Assembly (NCBI GenBank): GCA_023053685.1
Contig: JALIGW010000002.1
Location: 245,302,177-245,366,176, forward strand
Direction of reading: 5' to 3'
DNA from: Diadophis punctatus similis
Taxonomy: Eukaryota > Chordata > Lepidosauria > Squamata > Dipsadidae
DNA length: 64,000 nucleotides
Position 1 is the stretch's first letter; each line of letters starts with the position of its first letter. A program made the position numbers and the translations under genes. This document shows, in pieces, positions 48,917 to 60,978 of the stretch. The notes beneath the pieces were generated by a model. It was given only the letters and a program-made list of their open reading frames with translations, was not told where the DNA came from and did not search any database.

Positions 48917-50155
48917 TATTTCCTTTCAAGAAACACAGAAAATCACAAAATTGTTGAGGGAAAGATGCTGACATTTGTAAACTGCTCAGAGAGGGCTGTA
49001 AAGCTCTATGTATCTAAGTCAAAGTGCCATTGCTAATAACAACCACAACAGTGAGGGCAGAATTGCAGTTCTTGAGCAAAGCGGTCATGGGATGTCTCAC
49101 GTAATGACCGCTTTGCTCAACAAGTGAGATTGCAGCCCAGTTGTAGTCGTAAGTCGAGGACTGCCTATAGGAAACACAAAGAATTAGGGCAAAAACTTTC
49201 ACTGCATTGCCGTTAAGTCAAATAAAGATAAAACACGAATGAAGGCGAATATACGTGTCCCAGGATGAAGTTGCAGGATCCAATCTGGGTAGATCAGCGG
49301 GATCAGAGATTTTTGTCTTCCGAGCTTTCAGACTCGTGCTAGAGGCCATCCGCAGGGAACTTCTCTCTAGCAGAGTGTGTGCTGTTCGAGTGTTGTGTGG
49401 TTGTGTGTGGACCGACCCAAATTGGAACCATAAAAAAACAAATGCTTATGTTCCAAACCAAGATTTAACCACGATTCTGATGAGCCAAAATGGAAGAAAC
49501 CAGCAGGATGGAGTCCAACATGGATCAAAATGCATAGTTGTGAGTAGGAAAACTCAAAGGAAGGTGAGAGAGATCAGATGGGGAAGAGCAGGTGTGAAAA
49601 GGAGAGATCTCCCCCCATTCCCCCACCCCACAACCAAAGAGGTTCAAGCAAGGTGTCCAAGCATATTTTGGTATGAAGTGGGATTCCGGCTGACCTTGAA
49701 GCAGCGTCTGGAGGAGACACCGCTCTTACTTTCATCCCCCCCACCCCAAGGATTCTGCCCCCCCCCCCCGTTCATTGCAGTCCCTTCAGGGAATAGTAGG
49801 GAAGGTGAGGAGAGCATCAGGTGGCAACCAGCCTCAAAACTTCCTTAAAACCTTTGCTTTGTAAAACATCCACCATGAAGGGCCCCATCTCATTCCCTTC
49901 AGGGCAAAACAAGGAAAATACTGATTTTTCTTGATTCTACCAAGCGTTTAGGATCAGAAGCAGATTAAACATTGGCATAAGAACAAAGGATCACAATGTT
50001 CCCCTTTTAAATTGAGCTGAAAGAAAAAGGATCTCTTGTGGGTTAAGACAACATGAACTCAACTCAGTTAATTTAAAGCTTTCCTTTCCCCCAAACTCTC
50101 CCCTCCCCATTGCAATGAGGTCGGTCCGTGTTAAGAGCACATTACAAACCTCAAC
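48917..50155 (-). other. Intron of unit C, without KRAB exon, with empty LINE site
   Basis: Paralogue of 5330-5520 plus 6745-7500: at 49103-49143 the text runs uninterrupted where unit A has its LINE. As in unit A the KRAB-like exon is missing (joint near 49465-49480). A C-rich stretch at 49605-49800 has no match in unit A. Confidence 0.6.
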
Positions 50156-50159
50156 AAAC

Positions 50160-50515
50160 CTTTTAAAGCTCCGTTTACTCCATTTTTTCAACTGAGCGTG
50201 CGGGATATGGATGCTCAAGGACCTCGTGCTCTGACGGACCACAGAGAGACCTTCTGTAGAAACTTACCCAGAGCTCCTTCCCGGATCCACCCGGAGACCC
50301 CGGGGAGCCTTGGCGAGGAAGGGGCAGATCCAGCCCAGGGACAGAGCCCCCTTTGCCCCCCTGGAGGGAAGGGAGGGAGCCACTCCCTGCAGGCAACAAA
50401 AGCCAGATCTCCCTGAGGAAAACCCAGCAAGCCGAAGAACAGGATCCGCACTGCCCTTCCTCCTGGCAGGGAGAGGATCTCCTGAGAGAAGGGGTGGCCT
50501 GGAGGCCTGTGGGGT
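50160..50515 (-). promoter_or_regulatory. GC-rich first exon, copy 6 (unit C)
   Basis: Only the downstream part is kept. The second donor CTCTGG|GTAAGT is intact (GT at 50267-50266). At about 50515 the block breaks into a MIR-like SINE, so the CAG|GT donor and E-box are missing. Confidence 0.5.
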
Positions 50516-50519
50516 GGGT

Positions 50520-50640
50520 TATGCTGAGAGAGTGACCGGCCCAGCTGGCTTTCATGGCCAAGACAGGACTGGAACCCATGGCCTCAGGCTTTTTAATGCA
50601 GGGCCTTAACCACTAGGCCATACTGAAGGTCCTGTGTGCT
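50520..50640 (+). mobile_element. MIR-like SINE fragment
   Basis: GAGTGACCGGCCCAGCTGGC and GGAACCCATGGCCTC follow the core-SINE (MIR) pattern. Related copy at 54735-54880. Confidence 0.6.
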
Positions 50641-50654
50641 GATTGAGAATGGTC

Positions 50655-50730
50655 ATCTTTTAAGATGGGTGGACTTCAGCTCCCAGAATTCATGCTGGCT
50701 GGGGAATTCTGGGAGTGCGAATCCACACAG
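50655..50730. repeat. Imperfect palindrome, MITE-like
   Basis: GGACTTCAGCTCCCAGAATTC and GAATTCTGGGAGTGCGAATCC face each other. The arm text is shared with the MITE at 11978-12112, so it is probably a related hairpin element with worn ends. Confidence 0.6.
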
Positions 50731-50869
50731 CTTAAAAGTTGTAAAGTTTGAGAAACACGGATATAGAGGTATGTAAACATGCATGTGTCCATGTAGAGAC
50801 ACAGACGTGTTTGAGGAGTGTGTTTATCAAAATCTTCCCCCGTTCAAGGAGAGAATAAAATATAATAAC

Positions 50870-51339
50870 AGAGTTGGAAGGGACCTTGGAGGTCTTCTAG
50901 TCCAGAGGTCATTTTGGTGGTCCGCAGGGCACCCGGGTGGAGGAGCTGCTCCACGATGACCAATGGCCAGTCCTGTGACTAGAGCTCTGGAATATGTGGC
51001 TGGCCAAGCAGCTCATGGTGGGGCTGGAAATCTCCGCCGTAGAGGGAGCTACGTGCAACTTGCAACTTTGCAGGGAGTGCAGGGGTGGTGGCGGCGGAGC
51101 AGGCAGGCTGAAGCAATGGGTGTCAGCAACCAGCGGCTGTTTCTTCCCCCTGCTGTGGCTTCCTGTTGGCTGAATCCACCACTTGCTGTCCCTGCCCCTC
51201 GCCCTCGCCTCCCCGTCACTCCTCACCTGGCCTGAGAAGGGGAGGGTGGGGGATGCAGATTCGCTCCATATTCCAGAGCAGGAGCGAAGCTTCATCTCTT
51301 GCTGGGGCTTGCGGGCGTTTCTTCCGGCATTTGTTGGTG
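50870..51339. other. Short CR1-like piece and unrecognised GC-rich sequence
   Basis: GAGTTGGAAGGGACCTTGGA (50872-50891) is a CR1-type fragment. 50910-51339 was not recognised and has no paralogue in the window. Confidence 0.4.
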
Positions 51340-51347
51340 CTCCACGC

Positions 51348-51649
51348 CAATGTTCCCTCTAACATTGAAAACCACTGCGCTGCCGTTGGAAACTGCTGTG
51401 CGGCATTTCAGCCTTTGATCTCGCTCTCCTCCTCTCTCTAGCAGCAGAGCCCGCCTGGGGAGGCAAGAGTTAAAGCCTCCGCCTCTCTTCGTTGAAGGCT
51501 CTTTCCCCCACCCACCCCCACCCCGATCGACTGGTGATCAATGTTCCCTCTGACATAAGAAAACACGCGGCCAGCAGTTGGAAACTGCTGTGCGGCATTT
51601 TCTTATCACGTGCGCGGCCGCGCAGCCGCGCAGCTTAGAGGGAACACTG
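51348..51649. mobile_element. hAT-type element with duplicated left end
   Basis: Left end CAATGTTCCCTCTAAC and right end TTAGAGGGAACACTG are inverted. The flanks CTCCACGC (51340-51347) and CTCCACAC (51650-51657) make an 8-bp duplication with one change. The left end and following GTTGGAAACTGCTGTGCGGC text appear again at 51540-51600, an internal duplication or a nested second copy. Confidence 0.78.
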
Positions 51650-51657
51650 CTCCACAC

Positions 51658-52050
51658 ACCTCGGTCCCTCGGGGAGATGCACCACTTCCTCCCAGCCCTG
51701 AAACAGTCGCCCGGCCCGGCCATTTCTCTCCGCCGCTGCTATTGGCCTCCATGACATGCCGGTGCGCTTTACAATGGAGCCCATTATGACGCAGAGCATC
51801 GGCTGCATCCGGGTGCGTCTTTCGGCTTCAGGGGTGCCTCCACCCAGCTGTAGCAACTCCCCCACTCCGTGGCCTTCCGCCCAGAGTCCACCTCCAACTG
51901 GACCAAGAGTGGCTTCTTATAACAAATATTGATTAAAGAAATTATGCCCTCATTCAGCACCTTGGTAGCAAAACCCAATTTTACTGCATTGCAGTTTTAT
52001 CACATAAAGATTTTTTTAAAAGCTCATTGTCCAAACCAAGTTTCATTTTT
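51658..52050. other. Host sequence with empty LINE site
   Basis: 51825-51990 matches 25670-25780 plus 27841-27920 and is uninterrupted where that locus holds a 2-kb LINE. Confidence 0.6.
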
Positions 52051-52370
52051 AAAGTTCATTTTTAAAAGGCTCAGATGCCGACAGTAATACTGACCATAAT
52101 CTATAAATGACCTGTAAGAAGGAGGAAAAAAATAGGATTGTTTGTTGAGGACACAAAACAATGGAGATAGAATCGTGATTCAAGAAGATCTGGATGGGCC
52201 AAAATGGAAGAAACCAGCAAGATGGAAGCCCAAGAGGGACAAAAGCATAGTTGTGAGTAGGAAAACTCAAAGGAAGGCGAGAGAGGTCAGATGGGGCAGA
52301 ACATGAGTGAAAAGGGCTGATCTTTCCTGCTCTTTTTGGAGGCTGCAAGGCCACCAAGAATCCAGGCTTC
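52051..52370 (-). other. Intron block, KRAB-like exon deleted
   Basis: Starts directly with the intronic text that normally precedes the KRAB acceptor (AAAAGGCTCAGATGCCGACA); the exon itself is missing. Otherwise like 28220-28400. Confidence 0.5.
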
Positions 52371-52524
52371 CACGGACCCAATTCTACTTTGGACAGGCAT
52401 TTTGAAATCATGCAAGGCAACCTTCTGGCCATCAGCTTTTTCTAGGAGCTGCTCACAAGACCAGCCTCAAAACTTCCTTAGAGTTTGTGGTTTCTAAAAC
52501 ATCCACCAAGGAGGGGCTGCCACA

Positions 52525-53091
52525 CTGATACAGGTAAGTGAAAGGTCTTCAAAATTTAAAATTGTAAGAGGAAGGAGCTGCAAGAGGAAAGAGCTAGCAG
52601 CTTAAAGATAAGACAAAGCGAACTGAAAAACAGGAAAGAGAAAACTAGAACGGAAGAACAGGAAAGAACCGATTGTTCGAAGAATCCATAAAAGAACCAA
52701 GAACTGGAAAACAAGCTAAAAGAAAACAAGCTCCATAAACTATTGAACATTGACCCACCTTGCATAGGCTGTCTGCTCCTTTAAATTCACATGTCATGTA
52801 TGATTTAGCATGTTTGGGGAGGGAAGCAGGAAGTATGTAGAAGGCAGTCAGAGAAAATGTAACCTCATAGCATCTCAGCCAATGGGGAACCAGGAGGGAT
52901 GAGCGGCCATTGTAGGGAAGGTATAAAGATCTTGATTTGAGATGGTGAACTTTGGAGAGAACCAAACTCTGAATGTTTCTCCCCGTTTACTGCAATAAAC
53001 CAAGCAAAAGGTCTTCACTGTGTCTTGGCTGGTTATTGGTCAGGTGAGTTTTCCACTGGTTGCAAAGTAAAGTAGCCAGGAGGACATCACA
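52525..53091 (+). mobile_element. LTR-like insertion between 155-bp direct repeats
   Basis: Starts TGATACAGG and ends GGACATCACA. Contains a CCAAT-type box (CAGCCAATGGGG, near 52873), a TATA-like GGTATAAAGATC (near 52917) and TGCAATAAACC (near 52990) in the spacing of an LTR. It lies between two direct copies of one intron block (52371-52524 and 53093-53236). No internal genes seen; family unknown. Confidence 0.5.
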
Positions 53092-53519
53092 GACCCAATG
53101 CTACTTTGGACAGGCATTTTAAACACACGCAAGGCAACCTTCTGGCCATCAGCTTGTTCTCTAGGAGCTGCTCACAAGACCAGCCTCAAAACTTCCTTAG
53201 AGTTTGTGCTTTCTAAAACATCCACCAAGAAGGGGATGCCACATCCCAGCCTCTTCTGGGCAAAAGAAGGAAAATATAAAGCTTAGAAATTCTGCCCAGA
53301 TTTTTAAAGCAAAAGCAAAGTAAAGATTGGCATAAAAATAAAGAATTTTATTGTAGACCTTTTAGACGGAGCTCAGAGAAAGAGGATCTATTGGGGGGGT
53401 GGGGAAGAAAACAGGAGCTCCACTCAAATCATTTCAATCTTTTCTATCTCCCAAAAGTTCCCCTCCCCATTGCAACGAAGTCAGTCTGTTAATTCCACAT
53501 TGCAAATCTCAAAAAACCT

Positions 53520-54110
53520 CTTAAAGCTCCGTTGACTCCATTTTTCCAACTGCGCTTGAGGGAAACGGATGTTCAGAGGCTTCCTGTTCAAACGGACGAC
53601 AGAGAGACCTTCACAAAGCAACTTACCCAAAGCAACTTCCCGGATCCACCCGGAGAGCCTTGGCCGGGCGAGGAGGGGGCAGATCCACCCCGGGGACGGA
53701 GCCCCCTTTGCCCCCCTGGAGGGAAGGGAGGGATCCGCTCCCTGCAGGCAACGCCAGAGCCGGATCTCCCCGAGGAAAACCCAGCGAGCCAAAGACCGGG
53801 ATCCGCAGCTCCCTTCCTTCTGGAGGGGGGAAGATCTCCTGGCAGGAGGGGTGGCCTGGAGGGTAGAGCAGCCCCACCTGCCCCGAGCGGGATCCAGGAG
53901 CTTCTCCCGAGGGATCCAGCGCCGATCCTCCAAAAGGGAGAAGCGGCACTCGAGGAGGGAAGCGGCGATCCAGCCAGTGGGAGGGTGGAGGCGAGGGCGG
54001 GGCTCCTCCTCCGCCTTGAAGCTCCTCCCATTGGCCGACTACTTCCCCCCCTCCTTCCCTTTTACCCCCCCCAACTCCCCTCCCTGCCAAGACCACGTGC
54101 TCCCAAAGCT
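53520..54110 (-). promoter_or_regulatory. GC-rich promoter and first exon, copy 7
   Basis: Both donors survive here: GCTTTGG|GTAAGT (GT at 53626-53625) and GGGGCAG|GTGGGG (last exon base 53878). The E-box CACGTG is at 54092-54097. No KRAB-like or ZNF exon follows before promoter copy 6, so it may feed unit C from further upstream or be orphaned. Confidence 0.55.
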
Positions 54111-54730
54111 CCTCTGTTCCTCCGATGGGCGTCCGGGTCGAGGGTTCCTCTGAGCATGGGAAGAGTGTCCGTCTCCGCACGCTTCCTGCTGGCGTACTTG
54201 CGTGTTTGTCTGAGGCCAGACAGAGAGATGCCCTTTTGAGGTGGTTCTGTTTAGGAACTCCGTTCAAAGTGCCAGTAACTAGCAGCAGTTAACTCTTGCT
54301 CTACCTGCTAAAATACTTTCTTGGTGTTTCCTCCTAACTGCAGAATAAATCTTTAATTTTCCTCCCAGGAGCTTTGAATTCAAGTAGCTTCACGTCTTAG
54401 AGGGATCCGCAAGAGCCCCTGGTGCAGAGGTTACATGGCCCTCCATCATGAGAATTTAAATTGGGTGGGGGTCTCTTAAGACCATGAGCCTGGGTGGGTT
54501 TTCCGCAGAGTCCCACTTTCTTTGGGATGGTCGTGTGCAAACCCCAGAGTCCCCGGGACGAGAAAGAAGAGAGTTTGGGGGAGCAGCCCAGATTTCATGC
54601 TCTTCTTCCCATGGGGGCCATACAGATATTGCCGCTCAGCAGCTGAGAAGGGAAAGAGGCCTGGAAATACTGCTAGGCCTCTGCAGAGTAGACTCTTTAA
54701 ATATTATCTCCCGTCTTCATTACTTTTACC
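54111..54730. other. Upstream sequence unlike the other promoters
   Basis: From the E-box outward this copy has no match to copies 1-5. No genes recognised. Confidence 0.4.
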
Positions 54731-54734
54731 AATC

Positions 54735-54880
54735 ACTCGAGGCAGCGAAGATATCCCACACACCTTCCTCCTATTTGCCTCACAACAACCCTGTGAGGTG
54801 GGCTAGGCTGAAAGAATGAGGGGCTCCAGGTCACCCAGCTGGCTTTGATGGCCAAGGAGGGCCTGGAACTTCCTTTCTAG
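54735..54880 (+). mobile_element. MIR-like SINE
   Basis: CTCACAACAACCCTGTGAGG and CAGGTCACCCAGCTGGC are the core of MIR-type SINEs. It ends at a short (TTTCA)n run. Confidence 0.7.
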
Positions 54881-54899
54881 CTTATTTCATTTCATTTCA

Positions 54900-56845
54900 T
54901 TTATTTTTTTGTGTTTTAAGGTCCCCAAGGACTCCCCGACCAGCATTCTCAGAGACCCCCAAAATCCTCACAGGTTGTGTGGGGCTGCACCTCCCTTTTT
55001 TCATCCACTGCAGCCCCACTCCATGCCGGATCGGTGGGGAGGGCAAAAGGAAGTCCACACTCTCCACCGGGGCTGCCATGAACCCCCCCTTGAGCTGCGG
55101 CCCCCCAAAAAGACTGAACGGATCCCCCTCCCACTTTCTCCGCTTCTCTCCCTGCACCGAACTTTCTTCCTCCAGCGAGTGAAAGACAAGGGAGACTCTG
55201 CCCGGACACCGATGACGCTGCAGAAGGGAGAATTCTCATTGGTCCTTGCGCTTTACTGTCTACTTTCAATTTCGAAGTTCGAGGAGAACGCTCCCTCCCC
55301 TCAATCAAGCGTCCTGGGTGCTGAAGGGGCTTCTCTCCTTTGTGGGGTCTGTGGGGGGGGGAGTCTCCTGGGGGCTCCTTCGCTCTGGCCTCTTGGGGGG
55401 GGAAGAACGTTTCATCTCTCCAGGAGCTGCTGCTCGGAAGGGAACTTGTGAATTTAACCAGGGCAGCAAATGCAGGCAAAAAGGGGGTTGTAGGGAGGGG
55501 CTTCCAGGGACCCCAGCCTTTCAGCCACTTTAGTCTCAACCTTGGCTAACTTCTAAAAAAGGCTCCGGACCGGCCATTGCTGGGGGCTTCCTCCCCCCCA
55601 GACTGAGTCAGATGGAGCCTCAAAACTCTGGCTTAAATTCCCAAAGGTGCATTTCCTCCCCAAAAGGCAAACTGGACTTCCTTGGGTATTTTTCCCCCTT
55701 GAAAATGTTCTCATCTAAGAAGCTTCTTCAGTTCTGACTGACTGGGAGGTGGGAATGGAAGGACAAACCTATCAAGAGGAGACGTCCATCTGCATCTAAA
55801 ATGACATGGCTGGCTCTTTCGAGGACAGAGAGATGGCATAGAGACCCCTGCCTCCACTTTCCCCTTTCCAAACCTCGGCAGACCCAGCCTGGACTCAAGG
55901 GGGCATCAAAGGACTTTAAGAGGGCATCTAGTCCACCCCTCCAGGCACACAGAGAAAGGGAGAGTCAAGTGGAGAATCATGGGGAGGGGGGCACAAAAGG
56001 AAGACCACACTGACCTCCAGTCCTGGCATGAACCAGCCCCCTGAAGCTGCAACACACACACACCAAGACTGAAAATAGGGGGTCTATTTGGGAGGGGGAC
56101 AGGAAAGAGGCCTCGAAAACCATTCAAAGAAAGCTAGTGGGGCTGAAGATTGGGGGAGAGAAGAAAAGTTTGGGGTATCCAGGGGAGGTGGGGGTCGAAG
56201 GGCTAGGAGAGCCCAGGAGTATGGGTCTAGGTATCCTTATTGTGACCCCCTCCCCAGATCCCCCCCAAAGGAAGAGGGATAGAGAAGCATGGATATTACT
56301 TTCCTTGCAGCCCAGAGAGTTCCTGGGGTTCTCTTCCCTTCTCTCGTATTTCCTGCCGTTTTTTGGGGTGGCAAAGAGACCACACTGAGATCCAACGTTC
56401 CCTCCAGAGTGTTATGATGACTGCTGGACCAGTTGAGTGCCTGCCTGCCTTTTTCCACTCTAAGAAGATGGAGGAGGAACCTCAGGAAGTGCCTCCCCTT
56501 CCCCTCATTTTCCTCCACCCTCCACCAAGGGTGGATACTGCTGGGACAGTTCCCCATCTCTCCTCTAGGGGGCATCTTCCAGCAGCCTCTTGCGACAGGT
56601 TTTCCGCTCCCTCCTCTAGTAGCTGCTGGGAACCATGGGCCCTGGACTCCCTGAGGGCATTCCTCCTCTTCCTCCTCCTCCTCCTCCTCCTCCCCGCAGC
56701 CCATTTCCTGATCCAGTGGAGGTCCGAGAGCCACTTCCTCAACCCACTGGCTGCACAGAATGGCACAATCTGAACTGCCATCTTGCCTGTTTTGAGCCAC
56801 CCAGTCCATCTCCTGAAAAAGGCCCTCTTGATTATTTTGAACAAT
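54900..56845. other. Duplicon of ZNF 3' flank, no gene
   Basis: Made of blocks matching 10860-11150, 44510-44600, 15655-16440 and 16440-16690. It includes (TCC)n at 56668-56695. Long frames here are compositional. Confidence 0.5.
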
Positions 56846-56848
56846 ACT

Positions 56849-56854
56849 TTTATT
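56849..56854 (-). terminator. Polyadenylation signal of ZNF unit F
   Basis: AATAAA on the minus strand in the conserved unit 3' end context. Confidence 0.6.
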
Positions 56855-57475
56855 AAGGATTATATTCACAGAAAGAAAGTTAGTACAAATATTTATGTGT
56901 AACTATATGAAAAAGACAATGAAAAAAGGAGAAAAATTCATTCCAAAAATATAATAGGAAAAAGTAAACTTTCCCACTTCATCCTCAGCCAGAAGATTCA
57001 ACATCAAAACTTTTATCACAAAATAAACCACCAGATTCATTCCACCCTTCCCCCCATTTTCTCCTCTCTAAATTTTCAGTTCTCATTGATCAACACAATC
57101 TAGTAAAAATTAAGGGAAATACCTGGTTCCTTGACTTACGACTGAAGGAACGTATGACCAAAAATGCATTCCAAGTTGTGGTCATAAGTCAAGGACTTCC
57201 TGTACTCTACAAAGCATTATATCAACTCCCCACATACTTATAACTCTTTTGTGTAATCAGTCTGGTAAGTTTATAATGCGGCTTTGAGAGCAAAATATTC
57301 TCACACTCCCAACATTTACACCCTTTTGCCTCATTGTGTACTCTCTGAGGTTCCTTCGCTTCAGTAGGAAAAACATTTTACTCACACCAAATGATTGTAA
57401 GATTTCCCTTCCGTCACTGTGTGAAGTTCCTGGTAAACATTAAGATGTGTTGGAAAAAAGGGCTCCCAACGTTGT

Positions 57476-58787
57476 TCACAGCTGAAGAGATTTATCTCTG
57501 CTATGGACTTTCTGGTGCTTTTTTAGCTTTGATTTACTATGAAAAAGTTTTTCACACACTGTGCACTTGTGAGGCAACTCTGCTGCGTGATTTCGGGTGT
57601 GCCTGCGAAGTGTTGAAGGATGGGCATTTATGGGGCTTCTCTCCTGTATGGATTCGGCTGTGACTTCTAAAGTGAGATGACTGAGCAAATGTTCTCCCAC
57701 AGTCCAAACATTTGTAGTTTTTTTCCCCTGTGTGAATTTTCACATGACTTCTAAGGGCTGATGAGGTACGATAAAATCTTCCACAGTCAATGCATTGATA
57801 TGGCTTCTCCCCTGTGTGGGTTTTACGATGCCTCCAAAGTCCATCCTTATAAGCAAAATATTTCCCACATTCTACGCATCTGTATGGCTTCTCTCCTGTG
57901 TGGACCCTCTGATGGCTTCCAAGGCTTTGTTTTTGGGAAAAGCACATCCCACACTCCCCACATTGGAATGGCTTCTGCCCCGTGTGGATTCTTTCATGAC
58001 TCTGAATTTCTCTTAGTGTAAAAAAAGGTTTCTCGCACTTCCCACATTCATAGGATTTTTCTCCTTTGTGCCTCTTCTGGTGTTTACGAAGATCAGAAGA
58101 ATTTACAAATTGCTTCTCACATTCTGGACATTCATAGGGTCTCTCTCTGGTGTGAATTCTCTGATGTTGCACCAGGTTTGATTTCAAGATAAAACATTTC
58201 CCACATTCGAGGCACTTTTCGTTTTTCTCCCCTGTGTGTGTTTTCCAATGATTCTGAAGACCTGAACTCTGGGTGAAACATTATCCACACTCAAAGCATT
58301 TGTAAGACTTTAATCCTGCATGAATCTTCTCATGGGACGAAAGATTTGACTTATGAGAAAAGCTCTTCCCACATTCCCAACACTTGTAAGGTTTCTCCCC
58401 TGTGTGAATCCTCTCGTGGCTTCTGAGAGTGGCTTTTTGACGGAAAAACTTCCCACATTCCAGACATTGATGAGGTTTCTCTCCAGTGTGGATTTTATGA
58501 TGTGTAAGGAGGTTTGACTTTTGACTAAAGCATAAGTCACATTCCTCACATTTATAGGGTTTTAGTGTTGGGGGGCTTCTGACATCTTTGGAGTTTTTCC
58601 CAGAGAAAGATTTCTGAAGCTCCAAACCTTGACTGGATCCACTTCCCACATGGTCCTTCCTGTGGGTCAAAAGGAGGGATCTGTGAGCAAAGGATTTCCC
58701 ACAATCTGAGCATTCATGGGTTCTTCTGTGGTTTCTCGGAGGGCTGCTTGTGTCTGACGGGGGATCCAAGAGTTTCCCACCCTCCAT
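57476..58787 (-). pseudogene. C2H2 zinc-finger gene, unit F, with nonsense codon and deletion
   Basis: Paralogue of unit [13 protein letters not shown] starts at 58787. Four fingers are intact; in the fifth, the Lys after CFECG is TAA (58281-58283), stopping the protein at 168 residues. The same frame continues to 57552 with finger text that is otherwise sound down to the twelfth finger, where a deletion after HKC removes about one and a half fingers and shifts the frame, so the terminal finger text (CTVCEKLFHSKSKLKKH) now lies in another frame at 57476-57600. Exon start about 58877. The decay looks recent, since upstream exons and promoter remain. A four-finger product is possible but unlikely to be useful. 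Confidence 0.85.
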
Positions 58788-59110
58788 GCTTTCTGGCAGT
58801 TGCTGCCTTATGTTGATTTTCTATTAACTGTTGATAGTTGGCATGCAGGTAAATCTTTGGTTACAATCTTTTATCCTCTGTTAGAAAGAGAAAGAAGTGA
58901 AGAATTATATTTCCTTTTGAGACACGGAGAGAATCATAAAATCTTAGCCTTGCCAGGGACCTTGAGGGTCTTCCAGTCTGACCCTCCGCCCAGGGTAGGG
59001 TGCTCAGTACACCTGAGGCACATTGAGGGAGTCCCTAAATTTGTAAGAGAGATGTCCTCAACGTATGACCACGCTTGGGACTGGAACCTCGCTCCTTCAG
59101 TGAAGCAGTG

Positions 59111-59489
59111 CGTCAACTCTGAAATGGATCGAGCCATCTTCCGTTTCTCTAGTTGCCACCCAACTGGGGGAGGGGGGAGAAGAATGGAATGCGATCTAGG
59201 CAAAACAACCTGCTATCTCGTGGGAACCAAGGTCATTCCCAACAGGTGCCGGCAGGAGAATGGAACTTGTTGCCAGGAGATGCAAGAACACCTAATTGGG
59301 CAATGTGACCTGTGACCTTAGGGGAGGGGGGATCTCTAACGTTTAATTACGCTGAAAGCGTGGGAAACAGCTGGAGGTGGTTTTAAGTTCATCCGTGCCA
59401 AAATGATGTACTCAATAAAGCAGTTGTTTGAGGAAGCCTAAAATCTCAGAGTGCTGAATCATTTGGGATCATTAGTTGGAACCAGAACA
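59111..59489 (+). mobile_element. Solo LTR, unit F
   Basis: Same insertion as in units B and D. The first base is mutated (CGTCAAC); it ends AACCAGAACA with CAGTG on both sides. Confidence 0.85.
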
Positions 59490-59800
59490 CAGTGGTTAGA
59501 GGGATCACGGGATCATTTCACTCCACAACCGTCATCCCACACTCCTGGTTGCAATCATTAAGTGATCTTGGAGGTCCTTATGTGTGTGTGTGGGGGGGTT
59601 GCAGGCAATGGTCATGGGGCATCTCAGGAGGGGGAGGAGACAGGCAGAGGCCATCCATAAATTGGGGAGCCACCCACTAAAGTGGGATGCAAAGCTGCTG
59701 CCACCCCTGGAAGCCTGAGCCCAGCCATGCAAAGCAGCCCTGACTGACAGCAATGCTGGGCTGGGCCTGGGCCTTGAGTGGAGGCCTTTAGCACTCTCAG

Positions 59801-60296
59801 TAAGGTGACCAGATTTTAATATTTGTAAAGCAGGACACCATTGACGGGGGGGGGGGTTTAGGGGAGCAAGACGGGAGGGGTCCGTCTCTCTTATCCTGCA
59901 GCCCATCCATGTAAATAAAGGTGGAGACACAAATCCAGGATTGCTTTGCTGCAGGTTGTGCACCCCCCCAAACACCCCCAAACACCCCCCCCTTCATCTC
60001 AGCTCTTACCGCCGCTCTCGCTCCCTGCCTGGCTGCAGACTCCGCCTGCCTTCCCGAAGCAGCGCTGCCGCAGTCCACTTTTGTTTTGTGGCGGGAGAAG
60101 GAAGAAAGTGGGCAGCGAGAGCGGCAGCCTCTTCCAAGCGCAGGTCTGGCCCTATACCCGCCCGTGGGCTGCCGCCCACCCGGCCACCAGCGGCTTCCGT
60201 GCCGCACTTGCTTGGAGGGACTTTTTTGAAACGCCGCGGGACAAATTATTAAAAAGCGGGACTGTCCCGCCAAAAGCAGGACGTCTGGTCACCTTA
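59801..60296. mobile_element. hAT-type element (TAAGGTGACC ends), unit F
   Basis: 496 bases with perfect 13-bp inverted ends and an exact 8-bp duplication ACTCTCAG (59793-59800 and 60297-60304). This copy lacks the SINE carried by unit B, so it shows the element's intact length. Confidence 0.93.
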
Positions 60297-60353
60297 ACTC
60301 TCAGCCATCTGCCACTGTCCCCAGGCCTGGCCTTCACCCCAGTGTCACCGCTT

Positions 60354-60978
60354 GAGTGGTGGGTTCCTACCAGTGCGGTCCACTCTAAAGCACCGGTAGC
60401 AGCCCGCTGGTGATGTCACAGTACTGTTGCCGGTGCCTGGGTGCCGCCATGAAAAAAAATTTTTTTAATTTTTTTTTAATTTTCTTCTGCACATGCCCAG
60501 AAGCCGAGCTTCCGAAACTATGCATGCACTGCCTTCCTACCCCACAGTGAGTCCAAGCAGGGGAGGATGGCTGAGGGAGCACGTGAGACGCTGAAAGAAC
60601 AGGCAGCAGGAGCTATCTCCATTCCCCTCCCTTCAGCAGTCCGAGAAGCCACGAACGTGCAATGATGATCCCAGGCATTTTCGCACGTTCGAGGCTTCTC
60701 GAGCTGTTGAGGGGAGGGGGAACAGGTGGCAGGAGCCTAGGATCATCGAATGGGGAGAAGCATTCAGGCCGGACGGAGCCTCCGAGAAGAACCGCTGCCA
60801 CAGTCTTGCTGCTCCCGCTGCGGGGGGCTGTGTTGCGGGTGGGCAATGCCCCCCGCTTCTCCAGCCGCTGCCAAGCTCCTGAGGCCCACGCCCACCCGGT
60901 CACATGGCTGGCAAGCCACACCCACAAAATAAGCCACGCCCACAGAGTGGTAGTAAAAAAATTAGGAACCTGCTTCTG
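60354..60978. mobile_element. hAT-type element (GTGGTGGGTTCCTA ends), unit F
   Basis: 625 bases; 8-bp duplication CACCGCTT on both sides. Same insertion as 20554-21188. Confidence 0.87.
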
